From positions 1 to 7,599 of the forward strand of contig CAIRDL010000011.1 of assembly GCA_903877345.1 (NCBI GenBank): 7,599 nt of DNA, in the 5' to 3' direction. Both the position numbers and the translations under genes were made by a program. The number at the start of each line of letters is the position of its first letter. Positions within the stretch are counted from its first letter, which is position 1. Below the pieces are notes generated by a model. The model did no database searches. It saw only the letters and a program-made list of their open reading frames with translations, and was not told where the DNA came from. This document shows, in pieces, positions 1 to 5,487 of this stretch. This DNA comes from an uncultured Oscillochloris sp. GTDB taxonomy: Bacteria > Chloroflexota > Chloroflexia > Chloroflexales > Chloroflexaceae.

Positions 1-154
1 CATGGTACGGCTGCTTGGTGCCCAGCTTATTCTGACGGGTATGCGGCCTGAAGCTGCCCAGAGCCTTGTCGCCCTCGGTATGGATCTGCGCGACCTCATT
101 AGCCGCGCCACGCTCCAAGATGGGATTACGTTCGGGTTGAGGCAGAGCCGATAG
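1..154 (+). CDS. STAS-domain anti-sigma-factor antagonist (RsbR-like), 3' end only
   Basis: The frame beginning at base 2 is open to a TAG at 152-154 and gives about 50 residues containing 'VRLLGAQLILTGMRPE' followed by 'LGMDLRDLISRATLQDGI'. This matches the last helix-strand-helix of STAS domains of the RsbR/RsbS type, where the segment 'A..LG...ILTGIRPE.A..L..LG.DL....T..TLQ.GI' is characteristic. In that family STAS proteins act in cytoplasmic stressosome-like or partner-switching complexes that control release of an alternative sigma factor. The start and any N-terminal sensor domain (PAS, GAF or globin-like in relatives) lie left of the window, so the ligand cannot be inferred. The ATG at base 2 is probably an internal methionine because it falls inside the conserved domain. 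The neighbouring typA has its own promoter, so no operon link is implied. Family assignment is good; the specific partner is unknown. Confidence 0.8.
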   Translation, partial: MVRLLGAQLILTGMRPEAAQSLVALGMDLRDLISRATLQDGITFGLRQSR

Positions 155-191
155 CCGCACGAAAGTCTGCAAGCTAAACCCTCAATCTTTG

Positions 192-200
192 TGGTATAAT
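192..200 (+). promoter_or_regulatory. Extended -10 promoter for typA
   Basis: The string TGGTATAAT contains a perfect TATAAT (195-200) preceded by TGN, the extended -10 motif that can work without a good -35. Indeed no recognisable TTGACA lies 16-18 bases upstream. It sits in an AT-richer patch between two GC-rich genes. A start near 206-208 would give a leader of about 100 bases ahead of the typA ATG at 308. Confidence 0.65.
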
Positions 201-216
201 ATAGGCCAAAGAAGCG

Positions 217-302
217 CTCAGGTGCCCATGTGCGGTGCCTGGGCGCACTATATGTTGGCAGGGCACGCGCCGTGCCCCCAAGTGCGCCGCTCGGGCGCTG
301 AG
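217..302 (+). promoter_or_regulatory. Structured 5' leader of typA, able to cover the ribosome binding site
   Basis: Four nested pairings can be read by eye. The outer stem is 217-220 with 299-302 plus 222-227 with 293-298 (one bulged G, one G-U pair). Inside it are an 8-bp stem (242-249 with 281-288), a 3-bp stem (256-258 with 278-280) and a 7-bp hairpin (261-267 with 271-277, loop CGC). Internal loops interrupt them. The outer stem uses the GAG of the Shine-Dalgarno GAGG (300-303), four bases before the typA ATG. The hexamer GGGCGC occurs at both 241-246 and 293-298, so 222-227 has two alternative partners; the first choice would break the 8-bp stem and free the ribosome site. Pairings are seen; regulation is inferred. 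No known riboswitch class is recognised, and GC-rich DNA gives chance pairings. Confidence 0.5.
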
Positions 303-307
303 GTTTT

Positions 308-2140
308 ATGCGTCGTAACGATCTGCGGAATATCGCCATCATCGCCCACGTTGACCACGGCAAGACGACTCTCGTGGATGCTATGCTCAAGCAGAGCCAT
401 ATCTTCCGCGAAAATCAAGCCGTTGAAGTGCGCATGATGGACTCTAATGCGCTCGAGCGTGAGCGCGGGATCACCATTCTCTCGAAAACTACTGCCGTTA
501 TTTACAAGGACTGCAAGATCAACATTGTTGATACGCCCGGCCACGCCGATTTTGGCGGTGAGGTCGAGCGCGTCATGAATATGGTTGATGGCGTTTTGCT
601 CCTCGTTGATGCGGTTGACGGCCCGATGCCCCAGACCAAGTTTGTACTGCGGAAAGCGTTGCAAGCTGGTCATCGGGCGATTGTGGTCGTGAATAAAGTT
701 GATCGCCCCCAGGCCCGCGCTAATTGGGTCGTCAACGCTACTTTCGACCTCTTTGTAGATTTGGGTGCCTCTGATGAGCAAGCCGAATTTGGCACGATCT
801 TCGCCAATGCGCTGCTCGGTCACGCGGGCCGTTCGCCTTTGAAAATGCACCCGTCGCTCGAACCGCTTTTCGAGGCGATTATTGACCGCATCCCCGCCCC
901 CGATGTTGATGCGACTGCCCCTGCCCAGTTCCTTGTTACCACCAGTATTTACGACGACTACAAGGGCAAAATCGTCACCGGGCGGCTCTATCGCGGCACG
1001 ATTAACAAGGGCCAACCCCTCGTTCGTATCGCCCGTGAGGGTACTCTGTCTCCGGCAAAGATTACCCAACTCTTCACCTACAATGGCCTCCACCGCCAGG
1101 AAGTCGAGAGCGCCAGCGCCGGTGATATTATCGCCATTGCAGGCATCGGCGACGCCAGTATCGGCGACACCATTGCCGATGCGACACAGCCCGAAGCGCT
1201 GCCGACGATTAGGGTCGAGGAACCGACCGTGCGGATGACCTTCGGCGTCAACACGAGTCCGCTCTCCGGTCGTGAGGGCACTTACGTCACGTCACGCAAG
1301 CTACGCGAGCGGCTGTATCAAGAGACGGAACGCGACGTGGCCCTGCGCGTCCAAGATACTGACAGCGCCGATATGTTTCTGGTCAGCGGGCGCGGCGAAC
1401 TGCACCTCGGCATTCTCATCGAAAATATGCGGCGCGAAGGCTACGAGTTTCATGTCTCCAAGCCCGAGGTGATCTTCCACGAGGCTGCCGATGGCACCAC
1501 GCTTGAACCGATGGAGTTGGTCGAGATTGAGGTTGGTAGCGACTACCAGGGCGTCGTGGTCGAGTTGTTGGGTCGCCGCCAAGGCGAGATGCGCGATATG
1601 CACGTTCGCGACGACGGCAGCGTTCATTATTCGTATCTGGTGCCTACGCGGGGTCTGCTCGGCTTCCGCCAACTCTTCCTGACGGCCACCCGTGGCACCG
1701 GCATCCTCAACAGCCTCTTCTATGGCTATGAGCCGGTCACTGGCGAGATCGAAACCCGTGAAAATGGCTCGCTCATCGCCTCGGAAAGCGGCTTCGCCAG
1801 CACCTACGGGATCAACCAGGTTCAGGATCGCGGCACCTTCTTCGTCACCCCCGGCCAGGAAATTTACGAAGGGATGGTGGTTGGTCAGCACATCCGCGAT
1901 ATTGATCTGGAAGTCAACGTTTGTAAAGAGAAGCACCTTACCAACATGCGCAACAACAAGGGTTCCGAGACCTTGCGCCTCGAGGTGGCGCGTACCCTCT
2001 CGCTTGATGATGCCATCGAGTACATCGGCGACGATGAATTGGTCGAGGTGACGCCCAAGGGCTGGCGCATCCGCAAGAAGCAACTCAGCGCCGACAACCG
2101 CCGACGCGAGAAGAAGCGCCGTGACCTGGCCCTCGCCTAG
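308..2140 (+). CDS. typA: Ribosome-associated GTPase TypA/BipA
   Basis: This is a 610-residue translational GTPase of the EF-G/LepA superfamily; E. coli BipA is of similar size. BipA binds 70S ribosomes near the A site and supports ribosome assembly and growth at low temperature or under stress. GTPase motifs are AHVDHGKT (13-20, P-loop), ERERGITI (50-57, switch I), DTPGH (75-79), NKVD (129-132) and a G5 position reading FANAL (165-169). Then come the beta-barrel domain II (about 204-297), domain III with SGRGELHLGIL (360-370), domain V, and the BipA-specific C-terminal domain with GTFFVTPGQEIYEGMVVG (509-526) and CKEKHLTNMR (539-548). That C-terminal module, and no EF-G domain IV, separates it from EF-G and LepA. 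The tail is lysine/arginine-rich. The ATG is preceded by GAGG four bases upstream, and the usual N-terminal sequence starts here. It appears monocistronic, with its own promoter and a hairpin downstream. Confidence 0.97.
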   Translation: MRRNDLRNIAIIAHVDHGKTTLVDAMLKQSHIFRENQAVEVRMMDSNALERERGITILSKTTAVIYKDCKINIVDTPGHADFGGEVERVMNMVDGVLLLVDAVDGPMPQTKFVLRKALQAGHRAIVVVNKVDRPQARANWVVNATFDLFVDLGASDEQAEFGTIFANALLGHAGRSPLKMHPSLEPLFEAIIDRIPAPDVDATAPAQFLVTTSIYDDYKGKIVTGRLYRGTINKGQPLVRIAREGTLSPAKITQLFTYNGLHRQEVESASAGDIIAIAGIGDASIGDTIADATQPEALPTIRVEEPTVRMTFGVNTSPLSGREGTYVTSRKLRERLYQETERDVALRVQDTDSADMFLVSGRGELHLGILIENMRREGYEFHVSKPEVIFHEAADGTTLEPMELVEIEVGSDYQGVVVELLGRRQGEMRDMHVRDDGSVHYSYLVPTRGLLGFRQLFLTATRGTGILNSLFYGYEPVTGEIETRENGSLIASESGFASTYGINQVQDRGTFFVTPGQEIYEGMVVGQHIRDIDLEVNVCKEKHLTNMRNNKGSETLRLEVARTLSLDDAIEYIGDDELVEVTPKGWRIRKKQLSADNRRREKKRRDLALA

Positions 2141-2172
2141 TCCATCCCGCCCAACGCTGGTCTTCCGAACAG

Positions 2173-2201
2173 GCGAAGTATTTACACCCTAAATACTTCG
2201 C
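2173..2201 (+). terminator. Perfect 12-bp inverted repeat after typA, possible terminator
   Basis: GCGAAGTATTTA (2173-2184) is exactly complementary to TAAATACTTCGC (2190-2201) around a CACCC loop. It begins 33 bases after the typA stop codon. The downstream run is only loosely T-rich (TTCCTTTAATCTTACCTT from 2222), not a classical U-tract, so factor-independent termination is uncertain. The stem has AT at its top and GC at its base. Because it is a perfect palindrome it could alternatively bind a dimeric protein or stabilise the mRNA 3' end. Confidence 0.5.
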
Positions 2202-2291
2202 TTCGTGGAATGTATTCTCATCTTCCTTTAATCTTACCTTCACCCCCGTCTTACCCCTTTGGCCCATACTTTGCTCTTGACGTCCCCAAAC

Positions 2292-2309
2292 GGGAGGCTC
2301 TGACCTCCC
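2292..2309 (+). repeat. Short inverted repeat GGGAGG/CCTCCC upstream of the sigma-factor gene
   Basis: GGGAGG (2292-2297) pairs exactly with CCTCCC (2304-2309) around CTCTGA. It lies in the 274-base region between typA and the sigma gene. No convincing -35/-10 pair was found in this region: a TTGACG at 2277-2282 has no TATAAT-like partner at the right distance. This may be leader structure or an operator; the evidence is only the symmetry. Confidence 0.3.
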
Positions 2310-2363
2310 CTGTTGATGCCCCGCGAGACCCCACATCAGCGCCTACGGCCTCGCTACGTCTTC

Positions 2364-2398
2364 GGCCCACGCCCGGTTCGCAGCACCGGGCCGTGGCC
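2364..2398 (+). promoter_or_regulatory. Leader hairpin just upstream of the sigma-factor ribosome binding site
   Basis: GCCCGGT (2371-2377) pairs with ACCGGGC (2385-2391) around the loop TCGCAGC. After a bulged C at 2392 the stem continues with 2367-2370 against 2393-2396, then 2364-2365 against 2397-2398 with C2366 bulged, about 13 pairs in all. The stem ends directly before the purine-rich Shine-Dalgarno AGGAAAGGGG (2399-2408), so the site stays single-stranded beside a stable helix. It supports reading 2313-2414 as leader, not coding sequence. A regulatory role is inferred. Confidence 0.45.
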
Positions 2399-2414
2399 AG
2401 GAAAGGGGAAACTC

Positions 2415-3359
2415 ATGACCAACCCGGCATATTCCAGCCCTGGTACGGCTGAGTCGATTATTTTGTATCTGAATGAGATTGGCGACGAGCCTCTGCTCAC
2501 GTTCGACCAAGAGCAGGACTTGGCACGCCTGATGAACGATGGGAAAGAGGCGGGCCATCATATGGCGCATGACGAGCACCCGGTGCCACCGAGTGACCGG
2601 CGGCGCTTAGAGGAGCGGATGTCTTCGGGTGAGCGCGCACGGGCACAGTTGATTAACTCGAACTTGCGCCTCGTGGTGAGCATTGCCCGGCGCTATCAGG
2701 GCCACGGTCTGAGTCTGCTGGATCTGATTCAGGAAGGCAGCTTGGGCTTGATGCGGGCGGTTGATAAGTTTGACCCGACCCGTGGGTTTAAGTTCTCGAC
2801 CTACGCGACCTATTGGATTCGCCAGAGTGTCGGGCGAGCAATTGCCGACCACGGGCGCACGGTGAGGCTGCCGGTGCATCTTGGGGAGCGCCTGTCGCGG
2901 CTGGCTCGGGTACGCCAACTGCTGACGCAGCGCCTCGACCGCGAACCCACCGCCGAGGAAGTTGCCGCTGAATTGGGCCTGACGCCCGACCAAGTGATCC
3001 GCGCTGAGCAGGCGGCCCTCACGCCCGCATCGCTCGACGAGGCCCACACTGATGACGGCACGGGCACGCTGGCCGAGATCATCGCCGATCCGCTCCAACT
3101 TTCCCCGCTTGAGGAGGTCAGTCACGACCTGTTGCGCGACGACCTGAGCGAGGCGATGTCGCACCTGACGCCCCGCGAGCGCAACATCCTCCAGCTTCGC
3201 TACGGGCTTAGTGGCGAGACAGCGCTTACGCTGGAGCAGATCGGCCAGCGTTTGAACCTCACCCGCGAGCGCGTGCGCCAACTGGAGAGCGAGGCGCTGA
3301 AGAAACTCCGCGACCCGCTGTTGGGGCGCCGCCTCCACGGCTATTTCGACGAAGGGTAG
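2415..3359 (+). CDS. RNA polymerase sigma factor, sigma-70 family, primary-like (group 2)
   Basis: This encodes 314 residues. Region 1.2 (about 12-40, SIILYLNEIGDEPLLTF) is followed by a poorly conserved linker (about 43-73). Region 2 (75-148) includes DLIQEGSLGLMRAVDKFD (103-120) for core binding and FSTYATYWIRQSVGRAI (127-143) for -10 recognition and melting. Region 3 spans about 149-235. Region 4 (about 237-303) has LTPRERNILQLRYGL and the helix-turn-helix LTLEQIGQRLNLTRERVRQLE (271-291, split by one turn) for the -35. Without the long region 1.1 it resembles group 2 sigma factors such as RpoS or cyanobacterial SigB-E; a small housekeeping sigma cannot be excluded. The start at 2415 is chosen because AGGAAAGGGG precedes it and homology begins here. 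An in-frame TTG at 2313 would add 34 proline/arginine-rich residues unlike any sigma region. A strong terminator follows. Family certain, regulon unknown. Confidence 0.93.
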   Translation: MTNPAYSSPGTAESIILYLNEIGDEPLLTFDQEQDLARLMNDGKEAGHHMAHDEHPVPPSDRRRLEERMSSGERARAQLINSNLRLVVSIARRYQGHGLSLLDLIQEGSLGLMRAVDKFDPTRGFKFSTYATYWIRQSVGRAIADHGRTVRLPVHLGERLSRLARVRQLLTQRLDREPTAEEVAAELGLTPDQVIRAEQAALTPASLDEAHTDDGTGTLAEIIADPLQLSPLEEVSHDLLRDDLSEAMSHLTPRERNILQLRYGLSGETALTLEQIGQRLNLTRERVRQLESEALKKLRDPLLGRRLHGYFDEG

Positions 3360-3389
3360 CCGTAAGCGCTTGACCGCAACGGTGCATGG

Positions 3390-3423
3390 AACAAGGGCGT
3401 AGCCAGGTGGCTGCGCCCTTGTT
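3390..3423 (+). terminator. Strong terminator hairpin after the sigma-factor gene
   Basis: AACAAGGGCG (3390-3399) pairs with CGCCCTTGTT (3414-3423). The stem continues through a T-G wobble (3400/3413) into AGCC/GGCT (3401-3404/3409-3412), closing on an AGGT loop: 15 pairs in total. The following bases, GTGTTTGG, are only moderately T-rich. It begins 30 bases after the sigma stop codon, between convergent genes, and could serve transcripts from either side. Confidence 0.8.
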
Positions 3424-3546
3424 GTGTTTGGAATTACAGATTTGCCGCAATAGAATGCGGTAGCAATGTCGCGACGCACCATCAAATACCGACTTGTAGC
3501 AACCCTAAAAAGCCATGCGCGTTCCCGCTCGGTTTTGGCGAAGGTG
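3424..3546. other. Convergent intergenic spacer with small inverted and direct repeats
   Basis: Between the sigma terminator and the stop codon of the propeller gene no credible gene is seen. The stretch is visibly AT-richer than its neighbours. It contains the hairpin TTGCCGCA (3442-3449) / TGCGGTAG (3456-3463), with loop ATAGAA and G-T pairs at its base. It also has an 8-bp palindrome GTCGCGAC (3468-3475) and a direct repeat GTAGCAA at 3460-3466 and 3496-3502. The 3442-3463 stem could help end the leftward transcript. A decayed repeat element is possible but cannot be shown from one copy. Confidence 0.4.
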
Positions 3547-5109
3547 TTACCGATTCCCGCGTACTTCGTTCCCCAGTAGTCCCAGCAACACGTTGTAGGG
3601 CGCTTTATTCTCAGGGTGCAGCTCAAAACGCGCCCGCTCGAAGTACTGTACCTGATACGCACGCCCGTCACTCAATTGCTCACTGATCAGCCCGGTGAGT
3701 GGCAAGCCGAAGAGGGCGAGGTTCTCGCTTTCGCTGAAACCCCGGCGCCCATCGAGATTTAAGCCATTCGCCCGCCAGGCCGTCAGGATGTTGCCACAGA
3801 CATTCCGCCCAGTCTCGCTGAAGTAGCGGCAGCCGGGCTGTGCGGTCTCGCGGGGCACGGCTTGCCAATCGTACCCGCGCTGGGCCAAGCGGTCGGCACC
3901 CAGACGACCAAGCAGCACGTCGTAGGGCGCTTTATTTTCGGGGTGCAGCTCAAGCCGATTACGCTCAAACCACTGTGTCTGCACCGACTGGCCCTCGATC
4001 ACCTCTGCCTGCTGAGCGGTGATCGGATAACCGAAGACCGGCAGTTCACCGTTTTGCTCCCAATAGCTGCGGATACGCCCAGCGATGCTGTTGCCGGTCT
4101 CGGGGAAAGGCCGCGCATCGCCAGTGGGAGCGGGCGTGGGGGTACCTGCTGAGCGTGACCAGTTGGGATCGCAATTATACGATCCATCAGTAAGCTTTAT
4201 CACCCCTGAACCATCGGCACGCATCACATAGATATTGCTTCTGGTTATGTTGTTAGGATCATTTGAGCAGAAAGCCATGCGGGTGCCGTCTGGCGACCAA
4301 GTTAGCTGCGCCCCACTGAGGTTCTTGATCACGGTTGTAAGATTACTGCCATCTGCATGTACGATTGAGATCACAGAATAGCCATTGCGTCCTCGCCCGG
4401 AGAAGAAGGCGATCCGCGTGCCATCCGGCGACCAAGTTGGTGAGAATCCACCCTCTTCTGGACTCACGCGGATCGTATGTGACCCATCCACATTAGCCAC
4501 GTAGACATCGTAGCAGAGCACACATGCAGAGCCGACAAAGACGATGCGCGTACCATCGGGCGACCACACCGGGGACATCGTCCCATCACCATCAGCCCAG
4601 CGCATCGGCGCGGCTGGGTCGTCAGGTTTTACCGTTTCGACGTTCCATGCCCGTGCATTTGATCCGTCAGCATTCATCATGAAAATAGATGAACTACCGT
4701 TCGCGCCGGATAGCGTAAAGGCAATGCGGGTGCCGTCGGGCGACCACGCAGGCTCAAAAGCGCCATCCAAGGCCGTCAGGCGGGTGACGCCCGAGCCGTC
4801 GGCATTCATCACATAGAGGTCGAATCCTTTCTGCGGGTCGTCTGTCTTGCTATTACGATCCGAGCTAAAGGCGATACGGGTGCCGTCGGGCGACCAGGCA
4901 GGGGTCATGTCGTTCGCCGGGTCGTTGGTCAGGCGGGTCATGCCTGAGCCATCGGGGTTCATCACATAGATCTCTTCGTTGCCATCGCGCTCAGAGACGA
5001 AGGCAATCCGTCCCTCGTCGCCCTGCGCCGCCGCCAACGGCGGGGCGGGAAGGGTCAACAGGGTGAGGGTGAGGGTGAGGGTGAGCAGCACAAAGACGAT
5101 GGGTTTCAT
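3547..5109 (-). CDS. Exported WD40-like (PD40/TolB-type) beta-propeller with two C-terminal Chloroflexi-type repeats
   Basis: This encodes 520 residues. A signal peptide (about 1-28, hydrophobic core rich in Leu-Thr, then PAPPLAAA before Gln29) predicts Sec export; no lipobox cysteine is seen. Residues 33-322 form six PD40 blades, 'RIAF.S.R....IYVMNADGSG..RLT...PAWSPDGT', with WSPDGT at 72, 122, 182, 226 and 271, and a degenerate sixth (WSRSAG, 317). A Pro/Thr linker (about 323-331) leads to two related modules (332-404 and 427-513), each with F/YxETG and ending in ELHPENKAPYxVLLG. Blades of this type occur in TolB and in many surface binding proteins; no catalytic motif was found, so a binding or scaffold role is inferred. 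Six cysteines follow the signal peptide: 196, 199, 281, 313, 427, 438. The ATG at 5109 is preceded by GAAGGAG six bases upstream; an in-frame ATG ten codons earlier lacks this and precedes the signal peptide. Probably second in an operon with the small gene upstream. Confidence 0.88.
   Translation of the reverse strand: MKPIVFVLLTLTLTLTLLTLPAPPLAAAQGDEGRIAFVSERDGNEEIYVMNPDGSGMTRLTNDPANDMTPAWSPDGTRIAFSSDRNSKTDDPQKGFDLYVMNADGSGVTRLTALDGAFEPAWSPDGTRIAFTLSGANGSSSIFMMNADGSNARAWNVETVKPDDPAAPMRWADGDGTMSPVWSPDGTRIVFVGSACVLCYDVYVANVDGSHTIRVSPEEGGFSPTWSPDGTRIAFFSGRGRNGYSVISIVHADGSNLTTVIKNLSGAQLTWSPDGTRMAFCSNDPNNITRSNIYVMRADGSGVIKLTDGSYNCDPNWSRSAGTPTPAPTGDARPFPETGNSIAGRIRSYWEQNGELPVFGYPITAQQAEVIEGQSVQTQWFERNRLELHPENKAPYDVLLGRLGADRLAQRGYDWQAVPRETAQPGCRYFSETGRNVCGNILTAWRANGLNLDGRRGFSESENLALFGLPLTGLISEQLSDGRAYQVQYFERARFELHPENKAPYNVLLGLLGNEVRGNR
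3571..4116 (-). repeat. Two copies of an 'ETG...YW...HPENKAPY' module at the propeller C terminus
   Basis: Residues 332-404 (3898-4116) and 427-513 (3571-3831) align: FPETG with YFSETG, then G.I..(Y/A)W..NG, (V/L)FG.P.T, (V/Q)Q.(W/Y)FER.R.ELHPENKAPY.VLLG.LG. The last block is nearly identical in protein and contains GTAGGGCGCTTTATT in both copies of the plus-strand DNA. Copy two carries about 14 extra residues (near 447-460) and the C427/C438 pair. This is an intragenic duplication. The module is one I associate with secreted Chloroflexi proteins; its function is not known to me. Confidence 0.75.
4282..4896 (-). repeat. PD40 blade repeats (five exact WSPDGT motifs)
   Basis: The codons for WSPDGT appear five times on the minus strand: 4879-4896, 4729-4746, 4549-4566, 4417-4434 and 4282-4299, spaced 45 to 60 codons apart. 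Each is followed by R(I/M)(A/V)F. The DNA is also similar, for example GTGCCGTCGGGCGACCA in two copies, so this stretch is prone to recombination and to misassembly with short reads. Confidence 0.85.
5061..5084. repeat. Hexanucleotide tandem repeat (GGGTGA)x4 inside the signal peptide
   Basis: Four exact GGGTGA units lie end to end. Read on the minus strand they are TCACCC repeats giving Leu-Thr-Leu-Thr across about residues 9-16 of the propeller's signal peptide. A six-base unit keeps the frame, so gain or loss of a copy would only lengthen or shorten the hydrophobic core by two residues. Confidence 0.85.
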
Positions 5110-5145
5110 GGGTAACTCCTTCGCTGAATATGTGGACACAACACA

Positions 5146-5376
5146 TTATGAGGACACCTTCACCATGTCGTGGCGCTCGATCTGCGTCACCATAAAGCCG
5201 TCGCGGTCATAGACGCGACCAGCCATGGTCAGGGTGCCGATAATCCGGTCGGTCTCGTCGAAGATTATATAACCACCGGGCTTGACGTACAACCCCGTGG
5301 GTTCGCCGCGCCGATTGGTCAGCATGCCCGTCTCACGCACGCTAGCCCCACGTAGCTGGACAAGCTTCCAGTGCAT
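5146..5376 (-). CDS. Small beta-rich protein of unknown function (76 aa)
   Basis: This is not a gene I recognise. It encodes 76 residues starting MHWKLVQLRG, with no signal peptide, membrane segment or cysteine. The sequence is short hydrophobic strands separated by turns, with two similar units: 'YIIFDETDRIIGTLTMAG' (about 41-58) and 'RVYDRDGFMVTQIE' (about 59-72). This (V/I)(Y/F)D...G/R...I pattern recalls small beta-flower or wrap-type domains built from 'IYD..G..VG.I' repeats, but that is a resemblance only. It is supported as a real gene by AAAGGAG six bases before the ATG, by its position 36 bases upstream of the propeller gene on the same strand, and by lying in an otherwise empty interval. 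It likely heads a two-gene operon. An intracellular partner or regulator of the exported product is conceivable; function unknown. Confidence 0.72.
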   Translation of the reverse strand: MHWKLVQLRGASVRETGMLTNRRGEPTGLYVKPGGYIIFDETDRIIGTLTMAGRVYDRDGFMVTQIERHDMVKVSS

Positions 5377-5487
5377 CGCCTGCTCCTTTCTCGTCGTCTG
5401 CGGGGTATGATAGGATAGGAGTGCGGCGGGTTCTAGCGGCGCAACCTCACAAGTATATCAGCGGATCGTGAGCCAGGAGCGCTAATC
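5377..5487. promoter_or_regulatory. Divergent intergenic region between the small-protein/propeller operon and the FHA regulator
   Basis: This 111-base interval must hold the promoters for both directions. Candidates are weak: rightward, TATATC at 5454-5459 with TTCTAG 17 bases upstream, or TATGAT at 5406-5411; leftward, TATCAT (complement of 5407-5412). GATAGG(A) is tandemly repeated at 5409-5419. No -35 is convincing, which would fit activator-dependent promoters. The product of the rightward gene is a DNA-binding protein and is a natural candidate to bind here; this is inferred from position. Confidence 0.35.

Noticed and set aside
189..437. Plus-strand frame of 82 codons covering the typA leader
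   Set aside because: It begins inside the -10 region and overlaps typA in another frame; it is unlikely to be translated.
248..1093. Long open frame on the minus strand opposite typA (281 codons)
   Set aside because: It lies wholly antisense to a clear typA reading frame, its translation resembles no family, and such frames arise from codon bias in GC-rich genes.
1301..2083. Second long minus-strand frame opposite typA
   Set aside because: Shadow of the typA codons; no ribosome site or recognisable domain.
2313..2414. Upstream TTG start extending the sigma factor by 34 residues
   Set aside because: The extension is proline/arginine-rich with no sigma similarity, has no good ribosome site, and overlaps a stable leader hairpin; the ATG at 2415 has a strong Shine-Dalgarno.
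2607..3671. Minus-strand frame of 354 codons crossing the sigma gene, the terminator and the end of the propeller gene
   Set aside because: It overlaps two well-supported genes and a strong terminator; it is a byproduct of base composition.
4282..5019. Regularly spaced similar sequences, considered as a CRISPR or intergenic repeat array
   Set aside because: The units are codons of PD40 blades (WSPDGTRIAF), 135 to 180 bases apart, inside one reading frame.
5110..5139. ATG ten codons upstream of the propeller's chosen start
   Set aside because: It would put MSTYSAKELP ahead of a normal signal peptide and translate through the evident ribosome site GAAGGAG.
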